64,000 bases of DNA, taken from positions 41,439,338 to 41,503,337 of the forward strand of contig NC_087066.1 in assembly GCF_963678635.1 (NCBI RefSeq), written 5' to 3'. The position numbers and the translations under genes are program-made. Below are positions 34,901 to 45,035 of the stretch, in pieces (positions within the stretch are counted from its first letter, which is position 1; the number at the start of each line of letters is the position of its first letter). The notes under the pieces were generated by a model. That model had not been told where the DNA came from, searched no databases, and was given only the letters and a program-made list of their open reading frames with translations. Origin of the DNA: Symsagittifera roscoffensis. Taxonomy: Eukaryota; Xenacoelomorpha; Acoela; Convolutidae.

Positions 34901-37900
34901 GAAGACGAAATTTTCTAGTTTTCTCAGTAGTACTTTATTTTCAAGAAAAGCAGTTGATGTATATAAGTTTTTGTCGATAATAATTTTTATTTCGTCTGTG
35001 AACTTCAAAAGCGCATCAATTGTAGAGGAGCGCTGACGGAACCAGAATTGATTTTCAGAAATAAGAATATTTTCGCTCAAATACAGAACCATCTGTTTTT
35101 GTAGTAACCGATCTATTACTTCTGAAAGAATTTGAGTAAAAGATATTGGTCAATAATTTTCAGCTTTGCGGTGGTTACCCTTTTTAAACACTGGTATTTC
35201 ATGAGCGGTTTTCAGTATTGATGGAAATTGTTCGCGGTCAATACAAGTATTTAAAATTGATGTAAGACATGGAACTATATCTCCAGCAAAAATGAATTAT
35301 AATCCATTCTTTATGAATTATAATCAATTATTTTTGTAATTCCATAGATACTGACTAAAAAATGACAATGTAATCGATTATTGTTCATGAAACTCCAGTG
35401 CGGGTTATACTGGCTATACTTTTGACGAGAAGTATATAACCGTTTTTAGGTTCACTAATGGAACCGTTTTTAGGTTCACTGATTAGGTTCACTTTAGGAA
35501 GTATATAACCAGTTCACTACCTCCCGCACACTTGCTCTTGCCCTTGGCAGCTTGAATTGTCTCAGTCAATATAAAAACATAGATCACCAGTTCACTACCT
35601 CCCGAATACTTGTTCTTGCCCTTGGCAGCTTGAATTGTCCCAGTCAATATAAAAATATAGACCACCAGTTCACTACCTCCCGAATACTTGTTCTTGCCCT
35701 TGGCAGCTTGAATTGTCCCAGTCAATATAAAAATATAGATCAACAGTTCACTACCTCCCGAACACTTATTTATAAGTCTATAAGGGCCCATGCTGTTACT
35801 TTTGACGGCCCTGATGATTTATTACAGTTGATGGATTTGATTTCATCGTGAACCTTTTTTTTAAGTAATGAAACGGAACTCTAACTTTTTCAATGTATGT
35901 TGCCTATCAGGCATTAGGTCGGCGTCAAGTGGTATGTTTTCACCAGCGTTGTTTCGCAGAGTAGAAAAGTTGTAATTGAAAAGATTTTCGATCGATTTTT
36001 TGTCTGTTATCAAATCGCCAAATGAATTTTCAAGAAAATCAATTGTTGACAAGCAATTTATTTTATTTTATTTCTCAATATTTTGTCAAGTTTCCATTTA
36101 TCATGGTAGTTTTGAAGTGAGTTACAAAATGATTGAAATTTTTGTGCTCCAAATGTTTTTAGTTCATCGTAATGTTTTTCAAAAAAAAATTGCTATTGCT
36201 TCAGCTGTTTTATCAGTTCTCAGATTTTTTTATAGCTCGATTTTTTTCATGAAGGATTGAAATGATGCAGGTGGTTTTTGCAATTGTTTCAAAATACGTT
36301 TACACGATTTTCTGATAAACACAGTTTTCATAGGCGCACACATGCTGATGAGAATAAAGTTTGGATCTGTTTAAGCTGTTCATCTCGATCTTCGAGTTGT
36401 AATGTTGGATTCCAATATGATATTGTGAGGTTTATCCTGAATTTTGCTAGCAACATTTTCGGTTGAAGGGATAATCTGTTATCGAAATAAACTTTGGCCA
36501 AACTTGGGTTAGGACGCTTCCAATTCTTCTTGTTTGAGGCTTTAGAGCACCATGCCTAAAGCGTTTGAAATATCAATTGAGAAAATCTGATGCACACATT
36601 TCGTTTCTTTGACTCGCAGGCATTCAATTTGTAGCCTGAACAGAGCAACTTGAGACATATGGATGATCTAGCGGCAGATATTGGCTTCAATTGTTGTTTG
36701 CAGTTACACCGTTGTTGTAAATACACCGTTGGACCTTGCGTTTAGTTAATTTTTCTTCAAAAACGGAACAGAACTGCGAGCGGGCTCGATTGTTTACCAT
36801 ACTGGTTATTGGAAGGAAACACACAAAAAGATAGATAGAAAAAAAAACAATTAGATAGAAAAAGTCATAATATACTAGACATAATATACTCAATTCAAAA
36901 ACCCGGCAAACCATGAGCACATGAAAATTTCTGACCATTATCTCTTTGCGGAATATTTTGCGGAAATTTGAGAAATGATTTTACCCGAACTGCAAACAAC
37001 AATTGAAGCCAATGTCTGCCGCTAGGTCATCTGTGATGCTAAATTATCCTGATTCAGTACGCTACTGGTAGCACAAGTTGAGCATTTTAATTCACTTGCA
37101 AAATGCTGATTGGTTTTATCAACATCTTTATCGGCGACGACTTTTGGATAATTCCAGTGCCTTATCACCATATTCCACCACCTCTAACTACCTTTCTTTG
37201 CTGTACACCTCTGATTATTTTGCTTTATAACTGCCACTATTGTCTTGGACATTCGCTAAGCACTATTCCATTGACGAATCTTGATGAACAAAAAGCATCA
37301 TTGTATCAAGTATTTCACGTTCGGACGCATGCAAGGCGGGTAGTGGTATGAAAATTACATCAACGATATCTTTCTAATTCTCCAACAACTCAAAATCCCC
37401 ATTGTCTAGTTTAACATTCAATCAATTTTTGTTTTCTATTCATTGGTCTCGAAAGAGGACTTGCCTGGGTTAGTTCTCCTGCTAAGTATACCCAAATTGT
37501 CTGTGAAAAACCGGGTCTCCTAATCACTATAGAGCTCTGGTGATGTAAGCACTACCGGGTGTTGATTTGCTGCTGGCTGGTTCTCAGTTTTTTAAACTTC
37601 ACATCACTGCAACCAGATAGAAGTCTGAAATCGCAGTCGAAACTTCCAGACTACAAACGTTTTTCCTTTTTCTGTTAATTTCCTGGCCCTTTCAGTGGAT
37701 GATATGATCAGAAAATTTCGTGATCAATTTCAGAATCAAGGGTAATATAGAACTACTAGGTATAGGTCCATATACAAAAGGCACAGGTTTTCCTGCTATC
37801 AATTTATCCACTTTAATCTCTAGTGAATTGACAGCTTCAGTTGTAACTAATACTTGGTTATTCAATCCTTTGGTGAGCTCGTCCAGTGTCTTTTTCCTCG

Positions 37901-40900
37901 CAGGCAGACCTCATCGAGTTTTGGTAAATATACTACTACCTTTACGACAAAACTTCAAATTTATTGTTCCGACTTTCGTAACGAAAGTATCAGAATATTT
38001 GAGCTCGGGGTGTGTTTTTTTCTTCAGACAAACTTCGACCTTTTAACTACTTATTTTAACGGAATTTTTTATTATTCAAAAAGTATTGTTTTACTGAGCT
38101 TGAAGTAAAGATATTTCACCTAAGCTAATTTTTCGTAAAGTTATGGGGGTTTAAGGATTGCCATTTTGGCAATTTGAGACAATTAACACGCGATATATTT
38201 CGGCCTATTAACGCGTAAGCGGAGATTTAATCGGCCTTAGAAATCGTTCCAAAATAAGCTTATTTGCCACAACTATCGTTGAAGTAAGCTTATTTGCCAC
38301 AACTGAGTTGTTACTAGGAGCAAAATCTATCACTTTGTACTTTATACGGCGTTTGGGGGAAGGGTTTTTACAAAAATCAAAAAAAAATTTCTTTCATTTT
38401 ATTTTTTTACACTTAATTGTTTTCATGTTATTACTGCTCCTTAGACCTCAAAAGGCAGTCGAAACATTCAGGGTTTCGCCTCGATACGAGCAGTCTTGTT
38501 TGGAATATGCGCTTTAATGTCAATATGCGTTTCATATCGCGCAATATATTTACCTGTGATCATTTTTTGTAAAGTTATGGGGGTTTAAGGATTGCCATTT
38601 TGGCAATTTGAGACAATTAACGCGCGATATATTTCGCGCTATTAACGCGTGAGCGAAGATATAATCCGTCTTAGAATTCGTTCCAAAGTAGTTGAACAAA
38701 GCTTATTTGCCATAATTGATTTGTTACTAGGAGCGATATTTATCACTTTGTACTTTATATGCGTGTGGGGGGATGATTTTCATAAAAAAATCTAATCTAG
38801 AAGAAAATCATTTTATTTTTATTACATTTAATTTTTTCATGCTATTACTTATCCATAGACCTTAAAAAGCAGTCGGAACATTCAGGGTCACCCTGATACG
38901 AGCAGTCTTGTTTAGAATATGCGCTTTAATGTCAATATGGGTTTCATATCAATGACATACCCTTAAAACGTGATTCATCTTGCAATCATCTTGGTATTTA
39001 TTTAGATACCAATTTATCCTTCAATGTTCATATTGATTTCGTTCGAACTCAGCTTAGAAAACAATATGGCATCGTCTCGAAAATGCGTCATTATATTCCT
39101 AAAACTGTTTTCACTCAAATATTATAGCTAACATTAAACCAATGTTGCAATACGGTATTCTAGTGTACGGTTGCACTAGTTATAAAAACCGTTTGCCCCT
39201 TTTCAGGATACAATATATATTTAGGTTGATTTACTATAAAAGAAACTTTGAAAGCATAAAAATGTATTCCTTGATGAAAAGACTAACAGTTCACGAGCTC
39301 TATGTATTTGAAATTTTGAAATTCGTGTGGCGATCAGTCTCAGGGCTGCATTCGGAAAGATTTTTAAATGAACTTTTCAAATTCGATGCACCTTCGTACA
39401 ATACAAAAGGGCAATAATAGATTTGACGAAAACACCTAATCTGAACAGCAAAGTTCCACGAGCGTCACTTAGTAACCGGGTAACAAAGCTTTATAATTCA
39501 CTTCTTCGCACCAATTTTGCCGGTTTCTCTCAAGCCAATGTTCAACAGATTGCTCACCAAGTGCGCGATTTATTCATCTTGAGCAATGAAGATCTGATCA
39601 AACTTATTTTTTGTTAATGAATTTTTTGAAACTATTAACTCAACTGATATTTCAAAAGAACAACTCAGACCGTAAGTCTGCTGTCAAAATTATTACAATT
39701 TCGATGCGGGTTTTCGAATCACTTTTGGCATTTGAAAGCCTCTACTTGGACTTGTTCACTGGTTACTGCCACATGAGCTCAGTTAGGTGCCGACTGAACT
39801 GACTCTCAAGCCCCCGTTCAATGATTTTGATGTTACGGGGCCTCTAGGGGAGGAGACATAGTTAGTAGAAGCAGGAACCGCTATGTGAACAAATTCAAGT
39901 TTTTGTAATGAAACCGACTAAAGATGCCTAAGACTAGCCAGTTTTTTAAATTTTTTCAGCAAAACTAATTTTTATAAATTACTTGTTTTTTATACCACAA
40001 AAAGATAATGTCCTTCAAATTGAACCACCTATTGTTCAGTAAGTGCACAACTTGTTGAGATGATGCCACATACCCTTTTTTGTAATTTTGTGGCATTTGC
40101 TAATCTTTTTCGTCAGCTTTTGCATTTAGGCTTAATTTATTGTGTATCTAAGTTTTCTTCTGTGTTGTATTTGAATTGATTTCAAACAAACCATGGGCAG
40201 CAATTGGTAACTCATTTGGGTTCGTAAGCTGTCCACTCTTTGTTACTGATGTATATAGAGCTAATTCAACTGATTAAAAAAATAAGGAACATCGAGAAAT
40301 TAATTCTTCTTCTTCTCATTTCGAATATGCATCTGGGGAGAGAGCATAGATATGATTCTATGCCTGGTAAATAGAATAAATACTAATGATACAATTGAAT
40401 TGAATGTAAAAGAAATCAATTAAAAAACTAACAAAAAAAATCTAGTTTCCGTAATTTTTCCAAATTGTGTCGCTTGTCCGACGTGTAATGAGAGGATCTG
40501 AACGAAAGTCTAGAACTTACGCGTATTCGATAGAAACAGTAAGTTAGTCATCTTCAACAACAGCTTTTTAGATAAACGAAAGGAAAAATAATTTTAAAAA
40601 ATCGAAACCGAATTTTCTATGAAATTTTTTGAAACTATTGTCTATTCTCAGAAGGTGCTATAAGAAACTTTTAACAGTTTAAACAAAAACTCGTATTCCT
40701 ACAAAGAGGCGAAGCTGAGCTTCGCACCACTTGCGACAAAAAACAAGAAAGCAGCTTGGAGCAAAAAAAAAGTCGAAAAAACTAGATCTATCAAAAAGAA
40801 TAGAGCTTGTTTTGAAACGAAAAACAAAAAAACAAGCTAAGACAAAAGAATGTTAAATTCACCCTCAAAACACACACACATTAAAAAAGAAATTTTTTGG

Positions 40901-43900
40901 TGGTCGAACGACGAAATACAAGACCACTAAAATAATTAAAAGTTATAAAATCCCCAGTCCTCAAAACACACACACAAAAAAAAATTTTACTTGTCGAACG
41001 AAACAAAATCAGACCACTGAGCCGAAACCTATCAAGCCGAAAGAAAAAAGGAACAAAATAACAAATTTTAGCAAACTATAGTTAAATTACAAACCACATG
41101 AAAAACTCGAACAGGGCAGATACGATCACAAAAACTAACTGTAGCGGTAAATTCGTTGCAAGTAGGCTTCAAGGAAATGAGTCCAGATGGGAAGAGTCCC
41201 GTGAACAGAGTTGTGAAAAGTTTTTTTTTTTAAATTTAAAAAGAACTCTTCCGAACTCCATATCAGCTTTTCTTCAAAAAAAAGCAGAATAAAACAGATT
41301 AAATATAAGCACCATGTTAGTTTTAACGAGCTACCAACTTCAGAATTAGCAGATTACTTTAAAAAAAAATTAAATTTCCAAAAAACGGGCAATATTTCAA
41401 AAATTCGATGTTTTCTAGGCTTGTTTGAGGCCATAACCTTTTTCTGTCGAATTTAGGGAATAGCCGCTTGAGAAGGGGAGATCCCCATTTTTTGTTCTTT
41501 TGATTGAAGCCTACATCTCAAAACAAAAGGCCAAAATTCCCTCTACCGAAACTTTCTAAGGCCGTAGAACGCGAGGTAAAATGAAAATAAACTACCGAAA
41601 AATGCAGCACATAGAAGAGGAGCCGGTTTTTCCATTAGCACCATTTTTTATTTTTGAAAATCGGTAGAGTACTTTTTTCGAAAAATTAAGATGTCTGCAA
41701 AGAGTGCAATAATTTTTCAAAGCGTCTCAAAAAAACGAAAAACAACAATTCCCATACATTTTCAGAGTACTTTTTTTAAACAGGGCCTAACACTAGCCAA
41801 AATTGAAATATACCAATAGTGCCACCAAACGAGCCCTTTTAATTGCAAAAAATTCTTCATAAAAATACACTAAGATTCGCATATAGACACTAAACGCACT
41901 ACAATGTAACTTTTGCATACACAAAAAAAAAACATTTCTACGATGCGGCAAGTAAGCCGACAAAACATAGACAGACAAATAATAAGCCGACTATTTATTT
42001 ACGGGAAAATTCTAGTACCTTATCGCCCGGGTAAAAACAATTAAACAAACACCCCGAAGACAAAGTTCCTCTCCACTTTCAGTGGTCGGAACAACCACCA
42101 TGAGAAGGTTCGTACAGCCTATGCTGCTTCGAAATCCCGATATAGAATCAATGAAATGAGTGACTGGTAACAAAAACTGGCGTCGCACTACAACACAAGA
42201 TGCTGTTTTGTGACAAATAAGCCTGCTTATTTCAATTTCTGCGGTCTCCATGTTTTCGCCTATACCCTTCATCCTTCGCTCATGTAGACCTTTTTGAAGT
42301 TCTGTTATTTAGCAGCCCAAATTTATCTTGTTAAATATATTGCAATGATAGATGAAATATTCTACACTTGTGCCAAACAAACAAATTTAATTTGAGTTCT
42401 GTGGGGACTAACCTGTGTAATTTGAATGAGTTTGCACCGTATCTGTGAGTTGTTTCCTTCTCCAGATTTGTGGGAAGATTAATGATTTGAATGGCCTCGA
42501 AAGGACATTTCTGAAACAGACCCAACTAATTATCCCTGTCTGATTCACGGAGAATTCCCTCGTGAAGCTTAAATATTTTTCAACTTTACCTTCGGACAAA
42601 TTCCACATCCTATGCAGAGTTCCTCAGATATGGACGCAATTTTGGATGTCGGCAAAACCTCAATGCACAACTTCCCTAAATAAAACACGACGTTAAAGCA
42701 TAACTTAAAAAGCAACGCTATTCAGAAGTCTAGCAAAAATGAAAAAAGCTCTCATAAAAAGACGGCTGGCGTTTGATTACAATCAGAGGCATCTTTAGCA
42801 AAAACAACCAAGCAACTTGGAGGATCGAATACAACAAAACACATTTTCTATTCTGCTTCCGCTACTAGTTACGTCGAATGAGCTTCCTTTAGGAGCCTGC
42901 TATTTTTTTAGCGAAAAAGTTTTATGTCAAGATTACCAAAACGTTTCATATTTCACTAACTCTCAATTCGGTACTCAGCGCAAATTCTCAAAAAAATGGT
43001 TCAAATTGGAAACAATAAGAAGCTGGTTGGAAAGATTTTGAGTTATTTTCTTCACACCTACTACTGAAAGACTTAAATTCCCTAAAATGGGTTTAAAAAC
43101 AAAATAAACAAAAATTTCAGTAAACAATAAGTTTCAGTTTGTTAGGAGCGGCATGTGAGGCATTTACAGTTTAGAAACCAAGTACAGCTAGACATCAATA
43201 TCGTTGTATTCTTCTGACCAATCAGTACGTAATATTCTTCTGACCAATCAGTACGTAATATTCTTCTGACCAATAGTAGAATGTTTCATTACTTTATGCA
43301 AAGATATGAGCAGTTGAACGTCATAATGTCAAATCCCATGATACCCATCAGTACATGAAGGTATAAGAACATCGTTTTTAGAATTTTATTGTTCTTGCTG
43401 ATGCAATTTGTTTTTTTTGCAATTTTTTTTTCTAAACAGTGGTGATTGGATTCAACTTTGACAAAAATTTTATTAAAAAGCTTCGAAGAAATACATTGAT
43501 AATAATTTTATCGATTAAACCAAAAGCACCCCATGTATGATCATTATATACCTCAACATTAGCTTGAGTGATCCTGCAAAATAAAATTTTTCAGTCTATT
43601 TTAGAAAATATGCTGGTTTGAATTATAATGTCGAACATATGGCGGTGGTTAGATCAAGTTTTTTGAATTCATGCGAAAAAACAATTAGATGAAGTCAAAT
43701 TGGTTGAAGAAAACGGAAAAAAAATCCGATATCTTTCGTCCACTATTAAATAACTGCTCGCAAATTCTCAGGATAAAAACTCACTAACCGACTTTATTCA
43801 CTGGGCACGATTTTCTGCATTCTTGCCGACATTTTTTAGGTTTGCACTTGTCTTTACTAACAATGGCCACCCGGGTGAGGTCAGCCTGGCCCTGATTTGA

Positions 43901-43915
43901 CATCTTAGCAGCCAT
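28779..43915 (-). CDS. ABCE1: ABCE1 (RLI1), ribosome-recycling ATPase, 11 coding exons
   Basis: Twin-cassette ATPase that splits terminated ribosomes with eRF1/Pelota and helps initiation, in the cytosol. Exons: 43915-43789, 42675-42590, 42510-42413, 32964-32847, 32456-32275, 31862-31658, 31253-30965, 30413-30226, 29971-29718, 29432-29310, 28929-28779. All phases agree, giving 606 aa (family about 600). N-terminal Fe-S domain: CX4CX3CX3CP (exon 1) and CX2CX2CX3CP (exons 2-3). NBD1: Walker [10 protein letters not shown] (118-126), [10 protein letters not shown] (225-234), DEP at 249-251, H282. A helix-loop-helix insert falls in exon 5. NBD2: GENGTGKTT (389-397), [10 protein letters not shown] (472-481), DEP (496-498), H530. 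Hinge [12 protein letters not shown] is near the end. Intron 3 is 9.4 kb; intron 5 is GC-AG. The last 13 residues do not resemble the usual tail. Exon 1 is duplicated upstream. Confidence 0.96.
29310..29432 (-). CDS. ABCE1: ABCE1 exon 10
   Basis: [20 protein letters not shown], the NBD2 H-loop, residues 517-556. Donor GTGAGA. Confidence 0.95.
29718..29971 (-). CDS. ABCE1: ABCE1 exon 9
   Basis: [20 protein letters not shown] and [14 protein letters not shown] of NBD2, residues 432-515. Donor GTGGGT splits an Arg codon. Confidence 0.96.
30226..30413 (-). CDS. ABCE1: ABCE1 exon 8
   Basis: NBD2 Walker [19 protein letters not shown] and [11 protein letters not shown] (Q-loop), residues 370-431. 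Confidence 0.96.
30489..30508. repeat. GAGGCGAAGCTGCGCTTCGC hairpin motif, copy 2
   Basis: Perfect GCGAAG/CTTCGC stem with CTGCG loop, in ABCE1 intron 7. It is followed by AAACACAAGCGAACAAAAGC as in the other copies. Confidence 0.55.
30965..31253 (-). CDS. ABCE1: ABCE1 exon 7
   Basis: H-loop [30 protein letters not shown] and the hinge-1 region VPTENLRFR, residues 273-368. [20 protein letters not shown] covers the variable inter-cassette stretch. Confidence 0.95.
31658..31862 (-). CDS. ABCE1: ABCE1 exon 6
   Basis: Signature [10 protein letters not shown] and Walker [17 protein letters not shown] of NBD1, residues 205-272. Confidence 0.96.
32275..32456 (-). CDS. ABCE1: ABCE1 exon 5
   Basis: PPDW ... 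[35 protein letters not shown], residues 144-203. This is the helix-loop-helix region of NBD1. It ends CAG followed by the non-canonical donor GCAAGT. Confidence 0.93.
32847..32964 (-). CDS. ABCE1: ABCE1 exon 4
   Basis: [20 protein letters not shown]..., residues 105-143. It contains the NBD1 Walker A. It joins exon 3 across a 9.4-kb intron, sharing an Arg codon (AG|A). Confidence 0.95.
33940..36052 (-). pseudogene. Degraded non-LTR retrotransposon (RT and C-terminal part)
   Basis: Broken minus-strand frames run in the order expected of a LINE-type ORF2. A linker [15 protein letters not shown]-like stretch is at 36052-35861. An RT block with [19 protein letters not shown] is at 35092-34889. 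The catalytic region [12 protein letters not shown] and YADDTLIY is at 34784-34440. A C-terminal [20 protein letters not shown]-like stretch is near 34050-33950. Stops and frameshifts break it, and a 78-bp tandem repeat is inserted between linker and RT. It is a dead insertion in ABCE1 intron 3, in the same orientation as the gene. Confidence 0.7.
35511..35766. repeat. 78-bp tandem repeat, about 3.3 copies
   Basis: Units begin AGTTCACTACCTCCCG at 35511, 35589, 35667 and 35745, a period of exactly 78. The period is a multiple of three, which leaves incidental open frames on both strands. Shorter repeats of CCGTTTTTAGGTTCACT precede it at 35430-35495. Confidence 0.9.
36662..37031. repeat. 44-bp inverted repeat with 280-bp spacer
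   Basis: 36662-36705 (GATGATCTAGCGGCAGATAT ... TGCAGTT) is complementary to 36988-37031 (AACTGCAAACAACAATTGAA ... GGTCATC) with two mismatches. It may be a small foldback element. No coding sequence. Confidence 0.7.
37961..38500. mobile_element. Foldback family F1, right half-element 1
   Basis: GTTCCGACTTTCGTAACGAA, TTTGAGCTCGGGGTG, ATTGCCATTTTGGC, GCGATATATTTCG and end GATACGAGCAGTCTTGTT match the right arm of the 18166-19429 element. The left arm is absent. It is inserted in a plus-strand non-LTR sequence. Confidence 0.6.
38539..38912. mobile_element. Foldback family F1, right half-element 2
   Basis: A second, shorter right arm ends ACCCTGATACGAGCAGTCTT. Both half-elements are followed by the same GAATATGCGCTTTAATGTCA flank (38502 and 38914), so this is a local tandem duplication of element plus flank. 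Confidence 0.6.
38913..40440 (+). pseudogene. Non-LTR retrotransposon 3' part
   Basis: Reading across small breaks gives [14 protein letters not shown]-like and [18 protein letters not shown]-like stretches, then [16 protein letters not shown] (39142), [20 protein letters not shown] and [17 protein letters not shown] (to 39617), the thumb and C-terminal region of LINE-type reverse transcriptases. AT-rich 3' UTR-like sequence follows, ending near AATTGAATTGAATG at about 40400. It is opposite in strand to the 33940-36052 fragment and lies in ABCE1 intron 3. Confidence 0.65.
40706..40725. repeat. GAGGCGAAGCTGAGCTTCGC hairpin motif, copy 3
   Basis: GCGAAGC-TGA-GCTTCGC forms a 7-bp stem. The context CACCACTTGCGACAAAAAAC resembles the other two copies. 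Confidence 0.55.
42005..42105 (-). repeat. Dispersed repeat R1, inverted 5' fragment
   Basis: The reverse complement reads TTGTTCCGACCACTGAAAGT, GGAGAGGAACTTTGTCTTC, as at the left end of the copies at 3179 and 5167. It shows that the family is not confined to the PLAC8 duplication. Confidence 0.5.
42413..42510 (-). CDS. ABCE1: ABCE1 exon 3
   Basis: [19 protein letters not shown] then [11 protein letters not shown], residues 72-103 plus two bases. It completes the Fe-S domain and the Y-loop region before NBD1. Confidence 0.95.
42590..42675 (-). CDS. ABCE1: ABCE1 exon 2
   Basis: KLCIEV through [11 protein letters not shown]. It begins the second Fe-S motif and encodes residues 43-71. Acceptor TTTAG, donor GTAAAG. 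Confidence 0.94.
43207..43274. repeat. 26-bp tandem repeat containing CCAAT
   Basis: ATTCTTCTGACCAATCAGTA CGTAAT is repeated about 2.6 times in ABCE1 intron 1. Each unit carries a CCAAT pentamer. Confidence 0.85.
43789..43915 (-). CDS. ABCE1: ABCE1 exon 1 (proximal copy)
   Basis: ATG to donor GTTAGT, residues 1-42 plus one base. It carries the first ferredoxin-like motif [21 protein letters not shown] lies 8 nt before the ATG, so a 5' UTR intron or a trans-splice acceptor is possible. An identical copy lies at 47533-47659. Confidence 0.93.
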
Positions 43916-45035
43916 TTTTGACCCTGAAATTTTGAGGTAGAGTCTCAAACTGGTAAACTAGTCTGCACTTGTGGAGCAACTTGACAAATTTGACAGATAA
44001 CACCGTATATATTCGTAAAAACGGAATACCGAAAACTCAGAAAAACATTTTCGCTCATAAGGAAACTAGAAAATTACTTAAGAAAACTCGAATTTAAGTA
44101 AGAGACGAAGCCTTCCGAAACAAAATGTTTGTGCAGTTACATTCGTTACTTTGTTGAGTCTGCAAATCGGGAAGGATAGGGTTTAAAGAAGAAGACCTTC
44201 CATGTGGTGAGGAAGACGCCTTCTTCAACAAAGACGGAGAACCCGTGAGGGTCTCGCGGCTGCTAATAAGATGCATCCAAACTAACAAATTACTTTGGAA
44301 GAATCAGACGAGCACGGTAATTTGGCCTTTTGGCTTTAAATGTAAACGTCGAGTCACGAAAACAGTTCATATCATACCAGCTGCGCCTCTTTGCAGTACA
44401 AACGAAAGGTCATTGAAGGGACGATTCATGGGTTTTTTGAAGTAACTCAACATGGAAAAAATTTGACAAAGCTTTCAGAAAAAAAACAGGAAACATTATA
44501 ATTGAATTCAGAATCCCAAAAATGGTCCGACGAATAGCACCAAAAACTCTTAACAAGATTTTTGAAGGAAAGAAAAACTACGCGGTTCCGAAATCAATAA
44601 AGGGAATCGAGAGCTGGTCGAACGACTCAACCCCTACTTTGACAATATCGAGGCAATCCGTCACAACCAATAGCTAAAAAACTGCTCAACATTTATAGGG
44701 TACAGAAATTTCATTGCCAGGAAAATATAAACATCCTTGCCATCCCTCAAAACTTCTTTTCCAAGTGAATTGAAATCCAAAACTGTGCATAAGTGTATAA
44801 GCCTACATGTACTGCAAGTAACTCCAGCTATGTCAACCAAAACGCGCAGTATAAGGCCACATTAGTTGATAGTGATTGCAAAAAGGACACCCCAGAAGGA
44901 TAGCAATTTCAGGACTGCGGGAACACGTTTCTTCAACAAAGACCGAGAATCAGTAACTTCAGATACGTATTTTAGCTACTGTAATGCCCTGGACGATTTT
45001 AATAACTCCAATTTCAGTATTTCAAAGCGTGAGTA

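Larger units (their letters stand above)
32965..42412 (-). other. ABCE1: ABCE1 intron 3, 9.4-kb transposon nest
   Basis: It is bounded by donor GTTAGT (exon 3) and acceptor AATAG (exon 4). Inside are a minus-strand non-LTR fragment, a 78-bp tandem repeat, an inverted repeat, two foldback half-elements, a plus-strand non-LTR 3' part, a hairpin motif and an R1 fragment. All other ABCE1 introns here are about 0.1-1.3 kb. The stretches 33000-33930 and 40450-42000 hold no recognisable element beyond short A/T repeats. Confidence 0.8.

Noticed and set aside
35489-35851. Open frames of about 100 aa on both strands
   Set aside because: Produced by the 78-bp tandem repeat, whose period is a multiple of three; low-complexity translation.
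37720-38108. Overlapping 84-108 aa plus-strand frames
   Set aside because: Their right ends run into the foldback half-element; no domain is recognised and no splice context supports them.
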